From NCBI GenBank assembly GCA_963922205.1, contig CAWUHX010000358.1, positions 186,001 to 250,000 of the forward strand: 64,000 nt of DNA, in the 5' to 3' direction. The first letter of the stretch is position 1; each line of letters begins with the position of its first letter. Below, piece after piece: positions 48,290 to 58,587 of the stretch. Under the pieces are notes generated by a model. That model did no database searches. It saw only the letters and a program-made list of their open reading frames with translations, and was not told the origin of the DNA. The position numbers were made by a program, and so were the translations under genes. The DNA comes from Romanomermis culicivorax. Lineage: Eukaryota; Nematoda; Enoplea; Mermithida; Mermithidae.

Positions 48290-50644
48290 ATGCCAACGGT
48301 AAGCCACACACTGCCGGACTTCACCCGCTTTCGGTCGCTATCCAGTTCTCCGAACGCCGCCACAGCCGCACGCCGCGCCCTAAGTTTTGACCAAATGCTG
48401 TTGCCACGACCGTCAATTATTACGCAATCGACAGCGGTACCCAGGGTAAGCCTCCCGCCCCATAATCCGACTTTGTCTAATTTCAGTACTCCCGCGCTGG
48501 ACGGGACGGCACAACCGCAAGTACCGCTCATTCCCACAACCGCGGCGACGATCAATTCTCAACCCCTGCGGTCGCTAAATCAAAACCTTCTTACCGCCGC
48601 CGAAAATTGCCTTAACGCGCCGCCCGCACCGCAAATGCCGCCACCAAGTGCCCCGACCCGAAGTAACAATGACCAAGCTGTCGCCAGAACCGATTCCTCC
48701 AAATCCTTTGTCAATATCGAACCACCGCAAGCCCCAGCCGCCACCCGTGCTCCAGTAAACAATCACCGCAGCAGCCTAGCCATCGCAAACCCCAATGAAG
48801 TTCAAAATTTTCGAATTGAAGCACGTGACGCACTGGACCAACTCAACACCACCGCCGCGCGCATAACCAACAATGTTCCTACGGTACAAACGATTGATCA
48901 AATTATCGTCGTCGTCTCCGACCAATTCCAAGCCCAACAATTACGCGTCCAACGCGAAATCCAGGAACAAACCAAAGCCACTAACGCGCGTTTCGCCGCA
49001 CTCGCCGAGCAAATGGAACAATTGATTTCCACAACCGCCGCCGCAACTAATGCGCGCAATCCGCCTACACCAAGACCGCCGCCGGTGCCCGCACGGTTTC
49101 ACGGCGAGGAAACAAGAGATATTTATATCCCAAATGAAACTCTCCGTGAAACTGAACCGGCTCCAGTCTTTGGCAGGCTACCAAATCAAGTTAAACCTAA
49201 AGCACCGTCGACAGATACCCTGTACAATAACGAATTCGCCCGCACTACGCGCGCCGACGAAGATTTACACCGTTCCCCGCTTCAAAGACGCCCACCACCC
49301 GCGGCAAACCATTTCGGTTTCTCAGATTACCCACCAGAGGAATATTATGACCTTCCGCAACCTCGGTACGACATGCTGCGCACGTCTCATCGTGAGGAAG
49401 ATAGCCGCATCAAAACAATCGTCGACAACATGCACCCGTTGATTATCGACGGCGCCGCAACAAACAAACGCCTGTTACGCTTCTTCATCCACCTGGAAAA
49501 TGAGTTCGGCTACGACGCCTCAAATTACGTAAAGATGAGTGCCCTACGCCGACTCACCCGCGATACACCGAGCGATATGATCCAAGATATGACGCGGTAG
49601 GAAGACGCCAAACACTTACTTATGTTCCAGTTGGCTCCCGATTGCAACCCGATGACTCTCAAATGTGAACTCGCGTCAATCACCCCAGAAGCTGGAGAAG
49701 AACCCGCTGCGTTTCTGAGTAAGGTAATGACTTATGTACAATTATTGTATCAGCATGAAGATCAAACCTTTTGGCACAAACAAGTAATTGACACCTTTTT
49801 GACCAAAATGCCTGTTTTCTATCAACTAACAATTGGCGAACAAGCAAAAGGCTTCACGAATGTCCAACAATTGGCCGACGCCGTAGCTAAGGCCTGTAGT
49901 GTCCTCAATGCAACAAAAGCCGAAATCAGAACTGCGGAACGACCCATCCTTGTAAATCAAGCGGATCAGAACACACCACCACCGAAGTCGCCGCAACCAT
50001 TTAATTGCCGTTTCGAACGCCGCCGCAGTATGGACCGCCCCCAACACTGCTACCACGAGTGCTCTCCATCTATGGACCGCAGGCCTCAAAATTCGACACC
50101 ACCACCCACTAAATTCGTCTCCTTTCAACCACAAGCGATTGTGCTACCGCCGCCACAGCCCCCGCGCACGGAGATGCTATTGGAACAATTAATTCAGCGA
50201 TACGACCGCGACTATGAAGAACGAAAATCCCGACAATGCCCTGAAGAAATGATACCCAACAACAGGCAACAAAGTCCGCGCCATCAATCTCAAAGCAGAG
50301 AGCCGTATGCCAATCGCTTCGACCGATCTGCCAGCCGAGACCGCGCACGCACGACGCAACCTACAGGTTTTTGGTGCGACACCCACAAATCCCGCACCCA
50401 CAACACCGAAGACTGCCTCTGGCTCAAGCGGCAAAATGCTCAGCAACGGGCCGCGCTTTTCAAGACCTCTGCCACATCCGCTCGTCCGTTTGTCAAATCG
50501 ATAACCTTACGCTGTCCTCCAAATCCTTTGTCCGCAAGTACGCTTCCAGGAGAGCCTTTCAAATTCCAATCAAAATTGGAGCCGTTAAAGCACACGCCCT
50601 CATCGATACAGGTGCCCAATGCTCCGTCTTGTCATCAGGTCTAG
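48290..50644 (+). CDS. gag (one in-frame stop)
   Basis: Structural polyprotein. The first ATG is 48290, but the frame is open from the LTR edge and the upstream peptide ([12 protein letters not shown]) is shared with the old copy (RSCAQGYKTGFY), so translation may start earlier. Order: a Pro/Thr/Ala-rich N-terminal half, a coiled-coil-like stretch ([20 protein letters not shown]), a capsid-like helical region ([20 protein letters not shown] to ACSVLNA), an Arg/Pro/Gln-rich linker, and a zinc-knuckle-like C-x3-H-x4-H-x4-C at 50375-50416. An amber stop at 49598-49600 interrupts the frame before [10 protein letters not shown]; the old copy has a Tyr codon there, so it is either a nonsense mutation or, less likely, a readthrough site. 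The next ORF overlaps in the -1 frame. Confidence 0.85.
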
Positions 50645-50904
50645 TCAAACGCGCTTTCGACAAACAATCGCTCCAACTCCCGATTTGCGGAAAAATCAAA
50701 GTAGCCGACGGCGCCGTCGTCAACGCTCACGGCCCGGTGGTTGTCACGATGGAATCTGCGTTCGGAGAGCACATGATCAAATGCGTAATCCTCGACGATG
50801 ACGGAAACGACCAATGCATCATCGGAACCGACTTCCTTGCACACCCAGATATCCACGCCATTTTGAATTTTAAAGACAATTACATAGAAATTCAAGACGT
50901 TTAA
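50449..50904 (+). CDS. Retropepsin-type aspartic protease (start of pol)
   Basis: In the -1 frame relative to gag, overlapping its end, as expected for gag-pol expressed by frameshifting; the exact slip site is not identified. Catalytic motif [12 protein letters not shown] (about 50595-50630) and the C-terminal IIGTDFLAH typical of Ty3/gypsy proteases. It cleaves the polyproteins during particle maturation (family knowledge). The frame ends at TAA 50902-50904 and continues open in the same frame afterwards; the old copy has Lys at this place, so it is a copy-specific nonsense mutation. Confidence 0.85.
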   Translation, partial: GRAFQDLCHIRSSVCQIDNLTLSSKSFVRKYASRRAFQIPIKIGAVKAHALIDTGAQCSVLSSGLVKRAFDKQSLQLPICGKIKVADGAVVNAHGPVVVTMESAFGEHMIKCVILDDDGNDQCIIGTDFLAHPDIHAILNFKDNYIEIQDV

Positions 50905-53655
50905 CTGCCCCTCAAAGTAATCGCCTCGGTCCGCCCTGGAACGGAATTGTTTCTAAATGCCGCCAACGACAATGTCTTAGAGGAAATACCAGAGGACGAA
51001 CGAGTGAGTTTCTATGATGATAAATCCGATATTTTTAGCCAACCCGAAGAAATCGAAGTTGAACAACCGATACGGCAGGCTCAACCTAGTCCATACCAAC
51101 TGCCTTCTCGGCGGCTGGAGGTTACCGAGCTCGCCGAACCGATCTTTCTCGTCGCCCAAGCTTCCGTCTCGATTTCGCCACACTGCCAACAATGGGTCAA
51201 AAGTAGCGATTTTCCCACAACATCCGCGACCATGCCCGACGTGATCGTACAACCCCTCGCCACCGATAACGTAGCCGCAGAACTTCCAGTCAAAACCGCA
51301 GTGGTCAACATCACCAACTGTCATTGTCCGCTCCTCTTCATTAACAATATGCCAAACAGTATCAAACTCCGACCAAATCAGCTCATCGCGATGGCAAAGC
51401 ACACGCTAGAGTATTCCGAAACCCACGCCGACTGCCAGATAGCAACCGCTGCCGCCGACCGCGACTTAACTGATCACGAGCCGGCCGCACTAGATAAATC
51501 GGTCCCTGGCCACACCGCACAACAAAAGCTGGAATACGCCCTAAACAAAATGACCGAAAAAACTTACATTTCTGCCGCACAAAAAGCAAAAGCCCTCAAG
51601 ATGCTTCGACAGCACCGCGATGTCTTAAGCCTTCCCGGCGACAAACCAACTATAACCAGCGAATTGACCGTCAGTATCGACACCGGCACCGCAAAACCCG
51701 TTTCCCGCCATTATTACCGCGCCGCAATGGAGCAAAGACCGATTGTACGTCGCCATATCCAAGAAATGCTCGACAACGATTTTATCGAACCATCCCGCTC
51801 ACCCTGGGCTGCACCGCTGTTCTTGGTGAAGAAAAAAGATGGCTCATGGAGACCCGTTGTTGACTACCGCGGAATAAAGGACGTTACGCCAAGCGACAAA
51901 TTTCCGATCCCGCGCATTGACGATTATTTGGACGCAATGGGACACGCGAAATTCTTCACCACCCTCGACCTCAAAGCAGGGTACTGGCAGGTACCTCTCG
52001 ACGCTGACTCCCGCGATAAAACAACCTTCATCTGCCAAGAAGGTCTGTTTCGATTCAAAGTTTTGCCGTTCGGCTTGAAGAACGCGCCCGCCGAATTTCA
52101 ACGTCTAATGGAAAGAATTCTCCACCCGTATATTTGGAAGATTTGTCTCGTTTATATCGATGATATCATTATTTTCTCGAATTCGTTTGAAGAACATTTG
52201 GAACATTTACAAATCATTTTCGACGCCCTCCGCACAGCCAACCTTACGCTTCGGCCCGACAAGTGCGAATTCCTGCCCCCGCAAGTCAAGTTTTTGGGAC
52301 ACCTCCTTAGCACCTGCGGAATAGCAGCCGATCCGGAGAAAGTCAAAGCTATTGCCGATTATGAATTTCCGAAGACCAAAAAAGGTATGCAAAGTTTTTT
52401 AGGCTTAGTCCAATGGTGCAAACACTTTATCCCGAATTTGGCAACATTGTCCAGTCCTTTGTACGGACTTCTACGTAAAGAGGCTCAATATATCGCCACG
52501 GACGAACACCATGCCGCATTCGAAGGTATCAAAACCGCCCTTACGTCATCGCCCTTTCTTCGCTACCCAGTTTACAATGGCAAAGCGCAATTCGTTATAC
52601 AAACCGACGTCAGCACAACCGCCATCGGAGCAATTTTGTATCAAGAGAACGGAAACGATCAATGAGTCATCGCCTACAATAGCCGCATACTCACCGATGC
52701 CGAAACCCGCTACAGTACAACTGAGCGTGAATGCCTCGCCATTGTCTACGGCTTCCGGATGTACCGCCACTATGTGTACGGCCAAAAAGTTATTGTCCGC
52801 ACCGATCACAAGCCGCTTGTGTGGCTCAAAGACGAAAAACATCGAAACTCACCCATCCAACGTTTCGCGATCAGCCTCCAGGATTACGATTATAAAGTTG
52901 AATACGTTAAAGGAAAAGACAACGCTTGTGCCGATTTCCTATCCAGGAAGGACGACTGCGACAAATCCCCGATCCAGACCGCTGAAAATTTGACCGCCAT
53001 GATTTTCCGTGAGAATTTTCACTCTGCTGGTGCAACTACGGAAACCAACTTAACGGTACCGGAAATACGCCCAGCAGCAGCTTCACCACCCACGGAAGTC
53101 GACATCCAAATCGACGCCGTCACCCGGGCAATGACGAAAAAGACCATCAGTCAACCCACACTCTCTAATTCAATGCCTACAGCTGTCGACGACGAACCGC
53201 CCCCGGCCGAGGTCATTACGATCACCGCTCACGAGGAAGTTTTAAAAGCTCAAGCCGCAGACCCAGCCATAACAAAAATTATCGCCACCCTCAGAACAGA
53301 TAATGCCGCGAAACACCCACCGATTTTCTTCCTCGAAGACCAAATTTTGTATCGTCAACTTAAAGAGGTCAAACAATTAGTCGTACCCGCCTCCATGGTC
53401 GATCAAACTCTTCACCAATTCCACGGCCCGAAAATTTTGAATCATCAAGGAACAAACCCCATGCTAGCGGCAATTAAAGCTCACTTTTGGTGGCTCCGCA
53501 TGGAAGAAAACGTCCGTGATTGGATCAAGTCCTGCAAGATTTGCCAATTGACGACGCAGCGCACGTCACCGCCTCCACCACTGCTGCCAATTCAACCCAT
53601 TCACCCATTCGAAATCGTGGCAACCGACTTTCGTCAACATTTCGCCTGTAGGTGA
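50905..53655 (+). CDS. Reverse transcriptase, RNase H and integrase N-terminus (one in-frame stop)
   Basis: RT motifs in order: [53 protein letters not shown], the active site YIDD at 52153-52164, then FLGHLLS and [11 protein letters not shown] of the connection. RNase [42 protein letters not shown] and [17 protein letters not shown] at 52663-52665 interrupts RNase H; the frame is open again immediately. The integrase zinc domain follows ([11 protein letters not shown]...CKICQL, H-H-C-C) and the first catalytic Asp (VATDF, about 53625). A one-base frameshift near 53630 moves the rest of integrase into another frame, so this frame ends at 53655. Confidence 0.9.
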
Positions 53656-54511
53656 GAAATGCCCAGACATTATTGTTTTTCAGGATTACTTTACAAAATT
53701 CGTGTCCGCGCACCCTATACCAGATCAAAAAGCTTCGACAATAGTGGAATGCTTTATCAACAACGTTGTCCTCACGCACGGCAGCCCGCTTGTCCTCCTC
53801 TCCGACCAAGGTGGATGTTTTACATCAAAACTTATGCAAGACATATGCGAGCTTCTCAAAATCCGAAAGGTCAAAACGACGGCCTACCACCCCCAGTGCA
53901 ACAGAATGGTCGAACGTTTCAATCAAACATTGATCGCCCAGCTAAAAAAGTATACCGCCGACGATCCAGACAACTGGGAGTGCTACTTGCCCTACGTCGT
54001 GTTCGCCTACAACGCCACACCGCACACAGCTACCCACCATTCGCCCTTCAGTCTATTACGAGGATATGAACCACGCATCACCTTCGACTACGATTGCGCC
54101 CGCCGACTCACTCTGCCATTGAATTACGATGCCTATCAACATATCCTTATGCAAGCACAATTAAAAATGCACGAAAAAATTAAAGCTAACCTCGATGCCG
54201 CAGCCGCTGCCAGCAAAGAATATTTTGATCGCAAAGCCCGAAAACGCGAATTTGTCGTCAATGACTTAGTTCTTTTAACTAACACGCGCAAAGCCAACAA
54301 AATTCAACCCGACTTCATCGGACCTTTTCTCATCACGGACGCCTCCCACGCAGCTGAAAACGTTGTCACCATCGATTCACTCGATGCGCCCGGCCGTCCG
54401 CAAACTGTCTCCATAATGCGTCTAAAACCGTTTGTTCCACGACCCGCAAAGGACGCGTTCGAAAACGAAGAAGGTGGACCACGTATGCCCCACACTCCTC
54501 GCCGGCAATAG
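53635..54511 (+). CDS. Integrase core and C-terminal domain (frameshifted from pol)
   Basis: The frame is offset from RT by one base. The core reads [16 protein letters not shown], the second catalytic Asp in LLSDQGGCF and the Glu in [15 protein letters not shown], completing a D,D,E triad with the Asp in the previous frame. The C-terminal part has [14 protein letters not shown], the GPY/F module of Metaviridae integrases, then LKPFVPRP. There is no chromodomain. The frame ends at a TAG at 54509-54511. The enzyme joins cDNA to host DNA in the nucleus. Confidence 0.9.
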
Positions 54512-54594
54512 TTTGCTTTGAAAATTTTTCTCTTGTGATACGGCGCTCATCACGGCGCGTTGTAAATAATCTTTACGTTTGTTTAATTTAGATC

Positions 54595-54768
54595 ATGGCG
54601 ACCTCGTTGATGAGCAAGGATGCACGGCAGTTTCAAAACACTTCCTTTCGACCCCCGTTTCACAAGCACTCGGACGACTTTACCACATCACCTTACATCT
54701 TGCCCCGGTCCTCACGTATTAGGATAGGAGGGGGTTTCTTCTTTAATGTCAGGTTCTGTTCAGCGTGA
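54595..54768 (+). CDS. Short ORF between integrase and exonuclease
   Basis: A 57-codon frame from ATG, preceded by a splice-acceptor-like TTTAATTTAG (54583-54592). It encodes MATSLMSKDARQFQNTSF and a basic IL-rich end. The corresponding nucleotides in the old copy are partly conserved (ACATAGGAGG block near 43340). It could be a leader exon for the downstream ORF or non-coding. Confidence 0.25.
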   Translation: MATSLMSKDARQFQNTSFRPPFHKHSDDFTTSPYILPRSSRIRIGGGFFFNVRFCSA

Positions 54769-55019
54769 GGCCATTCCGTTTATTTCCGCCCGACCCTGGC
54801 TGCTATCACTCTCATAAGACTAATTGGGAAAGGTTGATTATAGTCCCCATTAACATAGTGGTGTTTGTGTTGCTTTTCCTAACGGTAGTGTTTGCATTTT
54901 CTTACTTTACGCTCTCTTCACCTTTCAGCGGCTTATTCTTTTACTATTTCATTTCCACTTTTCGCTATCATCCGCAATAGTCGTATTTTCCAGCTGCTCC
55001 TTAAAATTTATTTTTCAAA

Positions 55020-55453
55020 ATGACGACGCTGTCGACTGGATCCACCTCCACAGCTGACGAACCTCCGCCGTATCGTGAATCGATAAACATCAACGAACGA
55101 TACGTACGTTGGGCCGAGCAACAGCCCCACCAAAACGATCTAAGCTTCGCCTGCGACGGTATTTTTCTCACTTTTATGCTTTTGCTGCTTATTCCTGCAT
55201 GCTCTTTTCCTTGGGACCCCATGGGTAACCCCCCCACTCCGTAGTTTTGCGCCAAGGACCCATGGTCAGCCGCTGGGATCCCGCCATCGTCAAGTTGTGG
55301 CCTCCTCAGTCCGCAACCGGCCGCTGCTTTGATTTCCGCATACGACAACTCTCATTATCTCGCTATCGTAGCCCGATCCTGTTGTCCAAATGGGCCCATC
55401 AAGGTGACATCGCCGCCCAAGCCAACGCCTCCTCAGAGCATGTGTCCTCCTAA
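55020..55453 (+). CDS. N-terminal segment of the exonuclease ORF with a hydrophobic helix
   Basis: The frame from ATG 55020 encodes a polar start (SINERYVRWAEQQPHQND would follow from about residue 24) and a hydrophobic run CDGIFLTFMLLLLIPACSF (about residues 44-62), then WDPMGNPP and a stop at 55244. Similarity to the old copy continues in the next frame from 55247 (PMVS, IVKLWP, SKWAHQGDIAAQ), so a frameshift or an intron separates the pieces. The hydrophobic run might be a membrane anchor or a buried helix. There are no other envelope-like features (no furin site, no Cys pattern). Confidence 0.4.
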
Positions 55454-55530
55454 TGAATCGAAAGCAACACCGCGCCTCCCTCCTGGTTCACGTCTAAATC
55501 ATCCTTTAATTCCCATTTCGCACTTTCGAT

Positions 55531-57294
55531 TTGGTGCCCCATGTGTCACATGATGAATATCGCGCTCGCTCTTGTTTAGAAAACAACGTCAAATGCCTGA
55601 CTCGCGTCGCCGATTTGGAATCGTGGTACATATCCATGTACGCACGACCCCCGAATGTCTTGCCGCCACCAATATTTCTTTCACCCGGAAGTTTGGGGCA
55701 GGCCTTGGCCGCCCAACCCACACCAAACTTCCCTGGCTATATGCTGATCGGCTTCGACACCGAATCGATCATGGCCGCCAATATAAAGAACTTCCAGTTT
55801 ACCGTGCCCATGCCAGCCGACACCATGGCATCTAGCTACTCTCAATATGTTCAACTCGCATTCCCGAACGGCACGATGTTTGTCTTCGAAATGTTCACCG
55901 CTACCCCGGAAGACTGGACTGCGCTATTCTCCCTAGTCGACAGCGAACACACCATCGTAGTCTCCTTGGATGGAGCCGACGACTGGGCGGGAATATATGC
56001 TCTTCTGGGTACTTAATTCCGGACCGATCGGCAGAAGAAAAACAAAGATCCCGTCGTAAAAGCCATTCATTTCGACACGTACCGCGTTATTCGAAACATC
56101 GACATATCCCCGCCGCTGTACGAATTGGCGCGACGAATTGGCTTCTTCCCCGAAAAACGTACGCTAAAAGCAACCGTTTCCGCCATGTGGGCGCTGGACG
56201 TTTCAAAGCTCACGCTACGCTTCCCCGCAGCCCTGCGTTTCTTCAACAACCCGACGACGTCATTCCTGCAGTCCGACATCCTCGCCTACGCGGCTCTCGA
56301 CGCTTACTATCCGCTGCTATTGTTTTTGGCTTTTGGTTGCTACGGCTTCATCCCCGAGGTTTACAACGCCCCCGCGTTGTTTCCCCACGACTCGGGGGAT
56401 GCCGCCGAAATTGACCACCTCGCCGAATACGTCATCGCCACCTTTCACAACGTCGCGTTGTCGGATGCCTTGCCCCCCAACTACGCCAACCGAATATACC
56501 CGACGACATCGCAAGTCGCTTTCCCCGTGATTATGCGAGACGAAGTTCTTTCAGCTTACAAATTTTTCATGTATGATTGCACAGCGTCCGACCACGGTCG
56601 GTCTTTTTGTTTAGGAACGGTAACCAATGGCTTCCGGGACGTCAAAGTTTTGACGCGCACAACTCACCCGAAGCTTCTCCCCGTTCCGAAGGCGCCAAAG
56701 AAAAAGAAAAAGAAACAAAAAGACGAATGGAGCAAATCACCGGACGTTTCTGATGACGAAGATCCGGCTCTCAGACCACGATCCGTGTTCGATGATCCCA
56801 AACGCCTTCAAGCAACCGTCACGTCGGCCATGAGAAGCAATCTCACCGATCGGATCATCGAGTTGCTCAACTTTCCGCTTTCGCCGATATACAAGTTGGC
56901 CATTCGCGATCGTATGCCATACAACGACCCCAATTTACCGCCGCTTCCTCACGAGGTTGAAGATCTCTGGACAGAACGCGTTGCCGCCGATCAACCCCTG
57001 CGTGAGCGCACCTATTACGGTACTCATTATCGTTATCACCCCTCCACCATCCTTAATTTTTTACAGGTGGACGGAGACTGGTTCCGAAAGCTAACTTCTT
57101 TCATGCCGTTGGCCGCGCTTCTCGCGTCGCCGTGTTCTGCCGCAGAATATGCCTCCGTCAACGATGTACTTCTTCGCCATGCTCAATCAATGAAACCAGA
57201 AATACGCGCCGCGTTCTACGAGTGTATGTGGTATCGCAGCGATGGCAACCCCAACTCGCTCCTTACGAATTGGATGAACCGCATCCCGGAATGA
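55531..57294 (+). CDS. DEDDy 3'-5' exonuclease (WRN/RNase D/MUT-7 type) carried by the retrotransposon
   Basis: Motif I is MLIGFDTES with Asp-x-Glu at 55756-55764. A YVQLAFPNGTMFVFEMF strand follows, as in WRN and RNase D. Motif II is SLDGADDW with the likely Asp at 55978. A LYELARRIGF...VSAMWAL helical part comes next, then motif III LAYAALDAYYPLLLF with Tyr-x3-Asp (Asp at 56299-56301). All five DEDDy residues are present. Family members remove nucleotides from the 3' ends of DNA or RNA with two metal ions. After the domain come KKKKKKQKDEW (about 56700, a possible nuclear signal) and a conserved C-terminal part with ASPCSAAEYASVNDVLLRHA and ECMWYRSDGNP. A TAA at 56014-56016 lies between motifs II and III, and a TGA at 57292 separates the tail; the old copy has sense codons at both sites. 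The true start is unclear (no ATG near 55531). Confidence 0.8.
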
Positions 57295-58587
57295 GAACCG
57301 AGTTTCTCTAGCGATCCCGGCGCGTATATTTGCAATCGGTTTGCATTACGCCCGATTGTGTTCAACGAAGACTTCCACATGGAAACGTCCGTCGAAGAAA
57401 TCGAAATCGACGAACACGACTATACGGCCAACCCGCACAGCCATTTCCATTTTTACTCATCGTTTATTGCGCTCATCGATTTTCAAAACCGTTTTTCGTT
57501 CCCCGCGCCGGTGTACGCGTACCCCATGCCGACTACGGCTTCGGTGCAAACGCTCACCGCCGAGGAACTACTCGAACGCCCCATCGATGTCGAAGTCGAA
57601 CCCGCCGATGACGAGCTACTTGATACGCCAGTTTTCGATCTCAACATAGCGAACCTGCCGCCGTCAACAGACGCGTCGGCCCTTCCTATGTCCGCTGCAC
57701 CAACTGATATCACGGCAACTGCTACGCAAATTTCCGATTTCTTGAAACTCACGCTCGACGAAATTTCCAATATTGCTCCGGCTCCGATGGACGAATCTAC
57801 TCCCATCCAACCCACCGCAATTGATTCGGAAACGATGACGTCAGAACATATGTTGACCGATATACCTGAAGAAAGCACGGTGGATCAATCCACGTCTATG
57901 GACGTCGCCCTCATAGAACCAGCCGCTACGATACCGACCATGGCACCCGCCGTGGACCCACGAATATATTTGGCGACACCGGCAGTTTTGCCAGGACCTC
58001 CGATAATTGCCACCATTGCAGCAGCCAGGTATAGTGCACCCGTACGTTTCTCGCAACAGATTATTTCAGCTACTCAATGGGACGCCTTGGCCGCAGCGTA
58101 TCATTTCCCGCCGCCACCGCCGGGAATGCTATTCCCTGAACATCAGTGGAAAGATTTCCCAGCAGCGCTAAAGGACGAGATACAACGAATCTTGTTGCCC
58201 CCACCGACGTTGATCGCCCCGGCCCCGCAAGTTGCCCAAACGGCCCCGGTAATGGTACAACCCGTCGTGCAAACACCTGCTCCCTTACCGCCGCCGGTCA
58301 CATCGCAACCGGAACCGATGCCGCAACCGCCGCAACCCGCGACTCTAGTGCCGCAGACGGCGCCTGTGGATGTTCAAACCCCACAGGCACCCAGCAAGTC
58401 TGTGCCGGCTCTAGATCGCTATGGTAATCCTATCCGAAGACCCGGCCGGTATGAACACTCAACAAAGCGAAAACAACATCTTCAGGAAGAATCGGCGTAC
58501 CGCAAATCCCACAAAACACGAACAACGGACGAACCGAGCACCCAGCGTACGCCGCCACCCAGCACTTCGCGTGCTGAGCTCTCGTGA
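57295..58587 (+). CDS. Proline-rich tail in frame with the exonuclease (ORF B)
   Basis: The same frame as the exonuclease, open directly after the TGA at 57292, and continuous with it in the old copy, so the two were probably one protein. It begins [16 protein letters not shown] and carries an acidic part ([24 protein letters not shown]), then a long Pro/Ala/Thr/Gln-rich region with [16 protein letters not shown] and [15 protein letters not shown], and a basic end ([12 protein letters not shown]). It appears mostly disordered. It is conserved between the two copies but matches nothing I know. Its end overlaps ORF C by about 167 bases. Confidence 0.6.
   Translation, partial: EPSFSSDPGAYICNRFALRPIVFNEDFHMETSVEEIEIDEHDYTANPHSHFHFYSSFIALIDFQNRFSFPAPVYAYPMPTTASVQTLTAEELLERPIDVEVEPADDELLDTPVFDLNIANLPPSTDASALPMSAAPTDITATATQISDFLKLTLDEISNIAPAPMDESTPIQPTAIDSETMTSEHMLTDIPEESTVDQSTSMDVALIEPAATIPTMAPAVDPRIYLATPAVLPGPPIIATIAAARYSAPVRFSQQIISATQWDALAAAYHFPPPPPGMLFPEHQWKDFPAALKDEIQRILLPPPTLIAPAPQVAQTAPVMVQPVVQTPAPLPPPVTSQPEPMPQPPQPATLVPQTAPVDVQTPQAPSKSVPALDRYGNPIRRPGRYEHSTKRKQHLQEESAYRKSHKTRTTDEPSTQRTPPPSTSRAELS

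Noticed and set aside
48271-50348. Several 60-100 codon antisense ORFs over gag and pol
   Set aside because: GC-rich coding DNA often leaves open antisense frames. They match no family and are not kept in the old copy.
55020-55244. Envelope-like protein after integrase
   Set aside because: Only one hydrophobic run is present, with no cleavage site, cysteine pattern or second membrane segment. The rest of the region is an exonuclease and disordered sequence.
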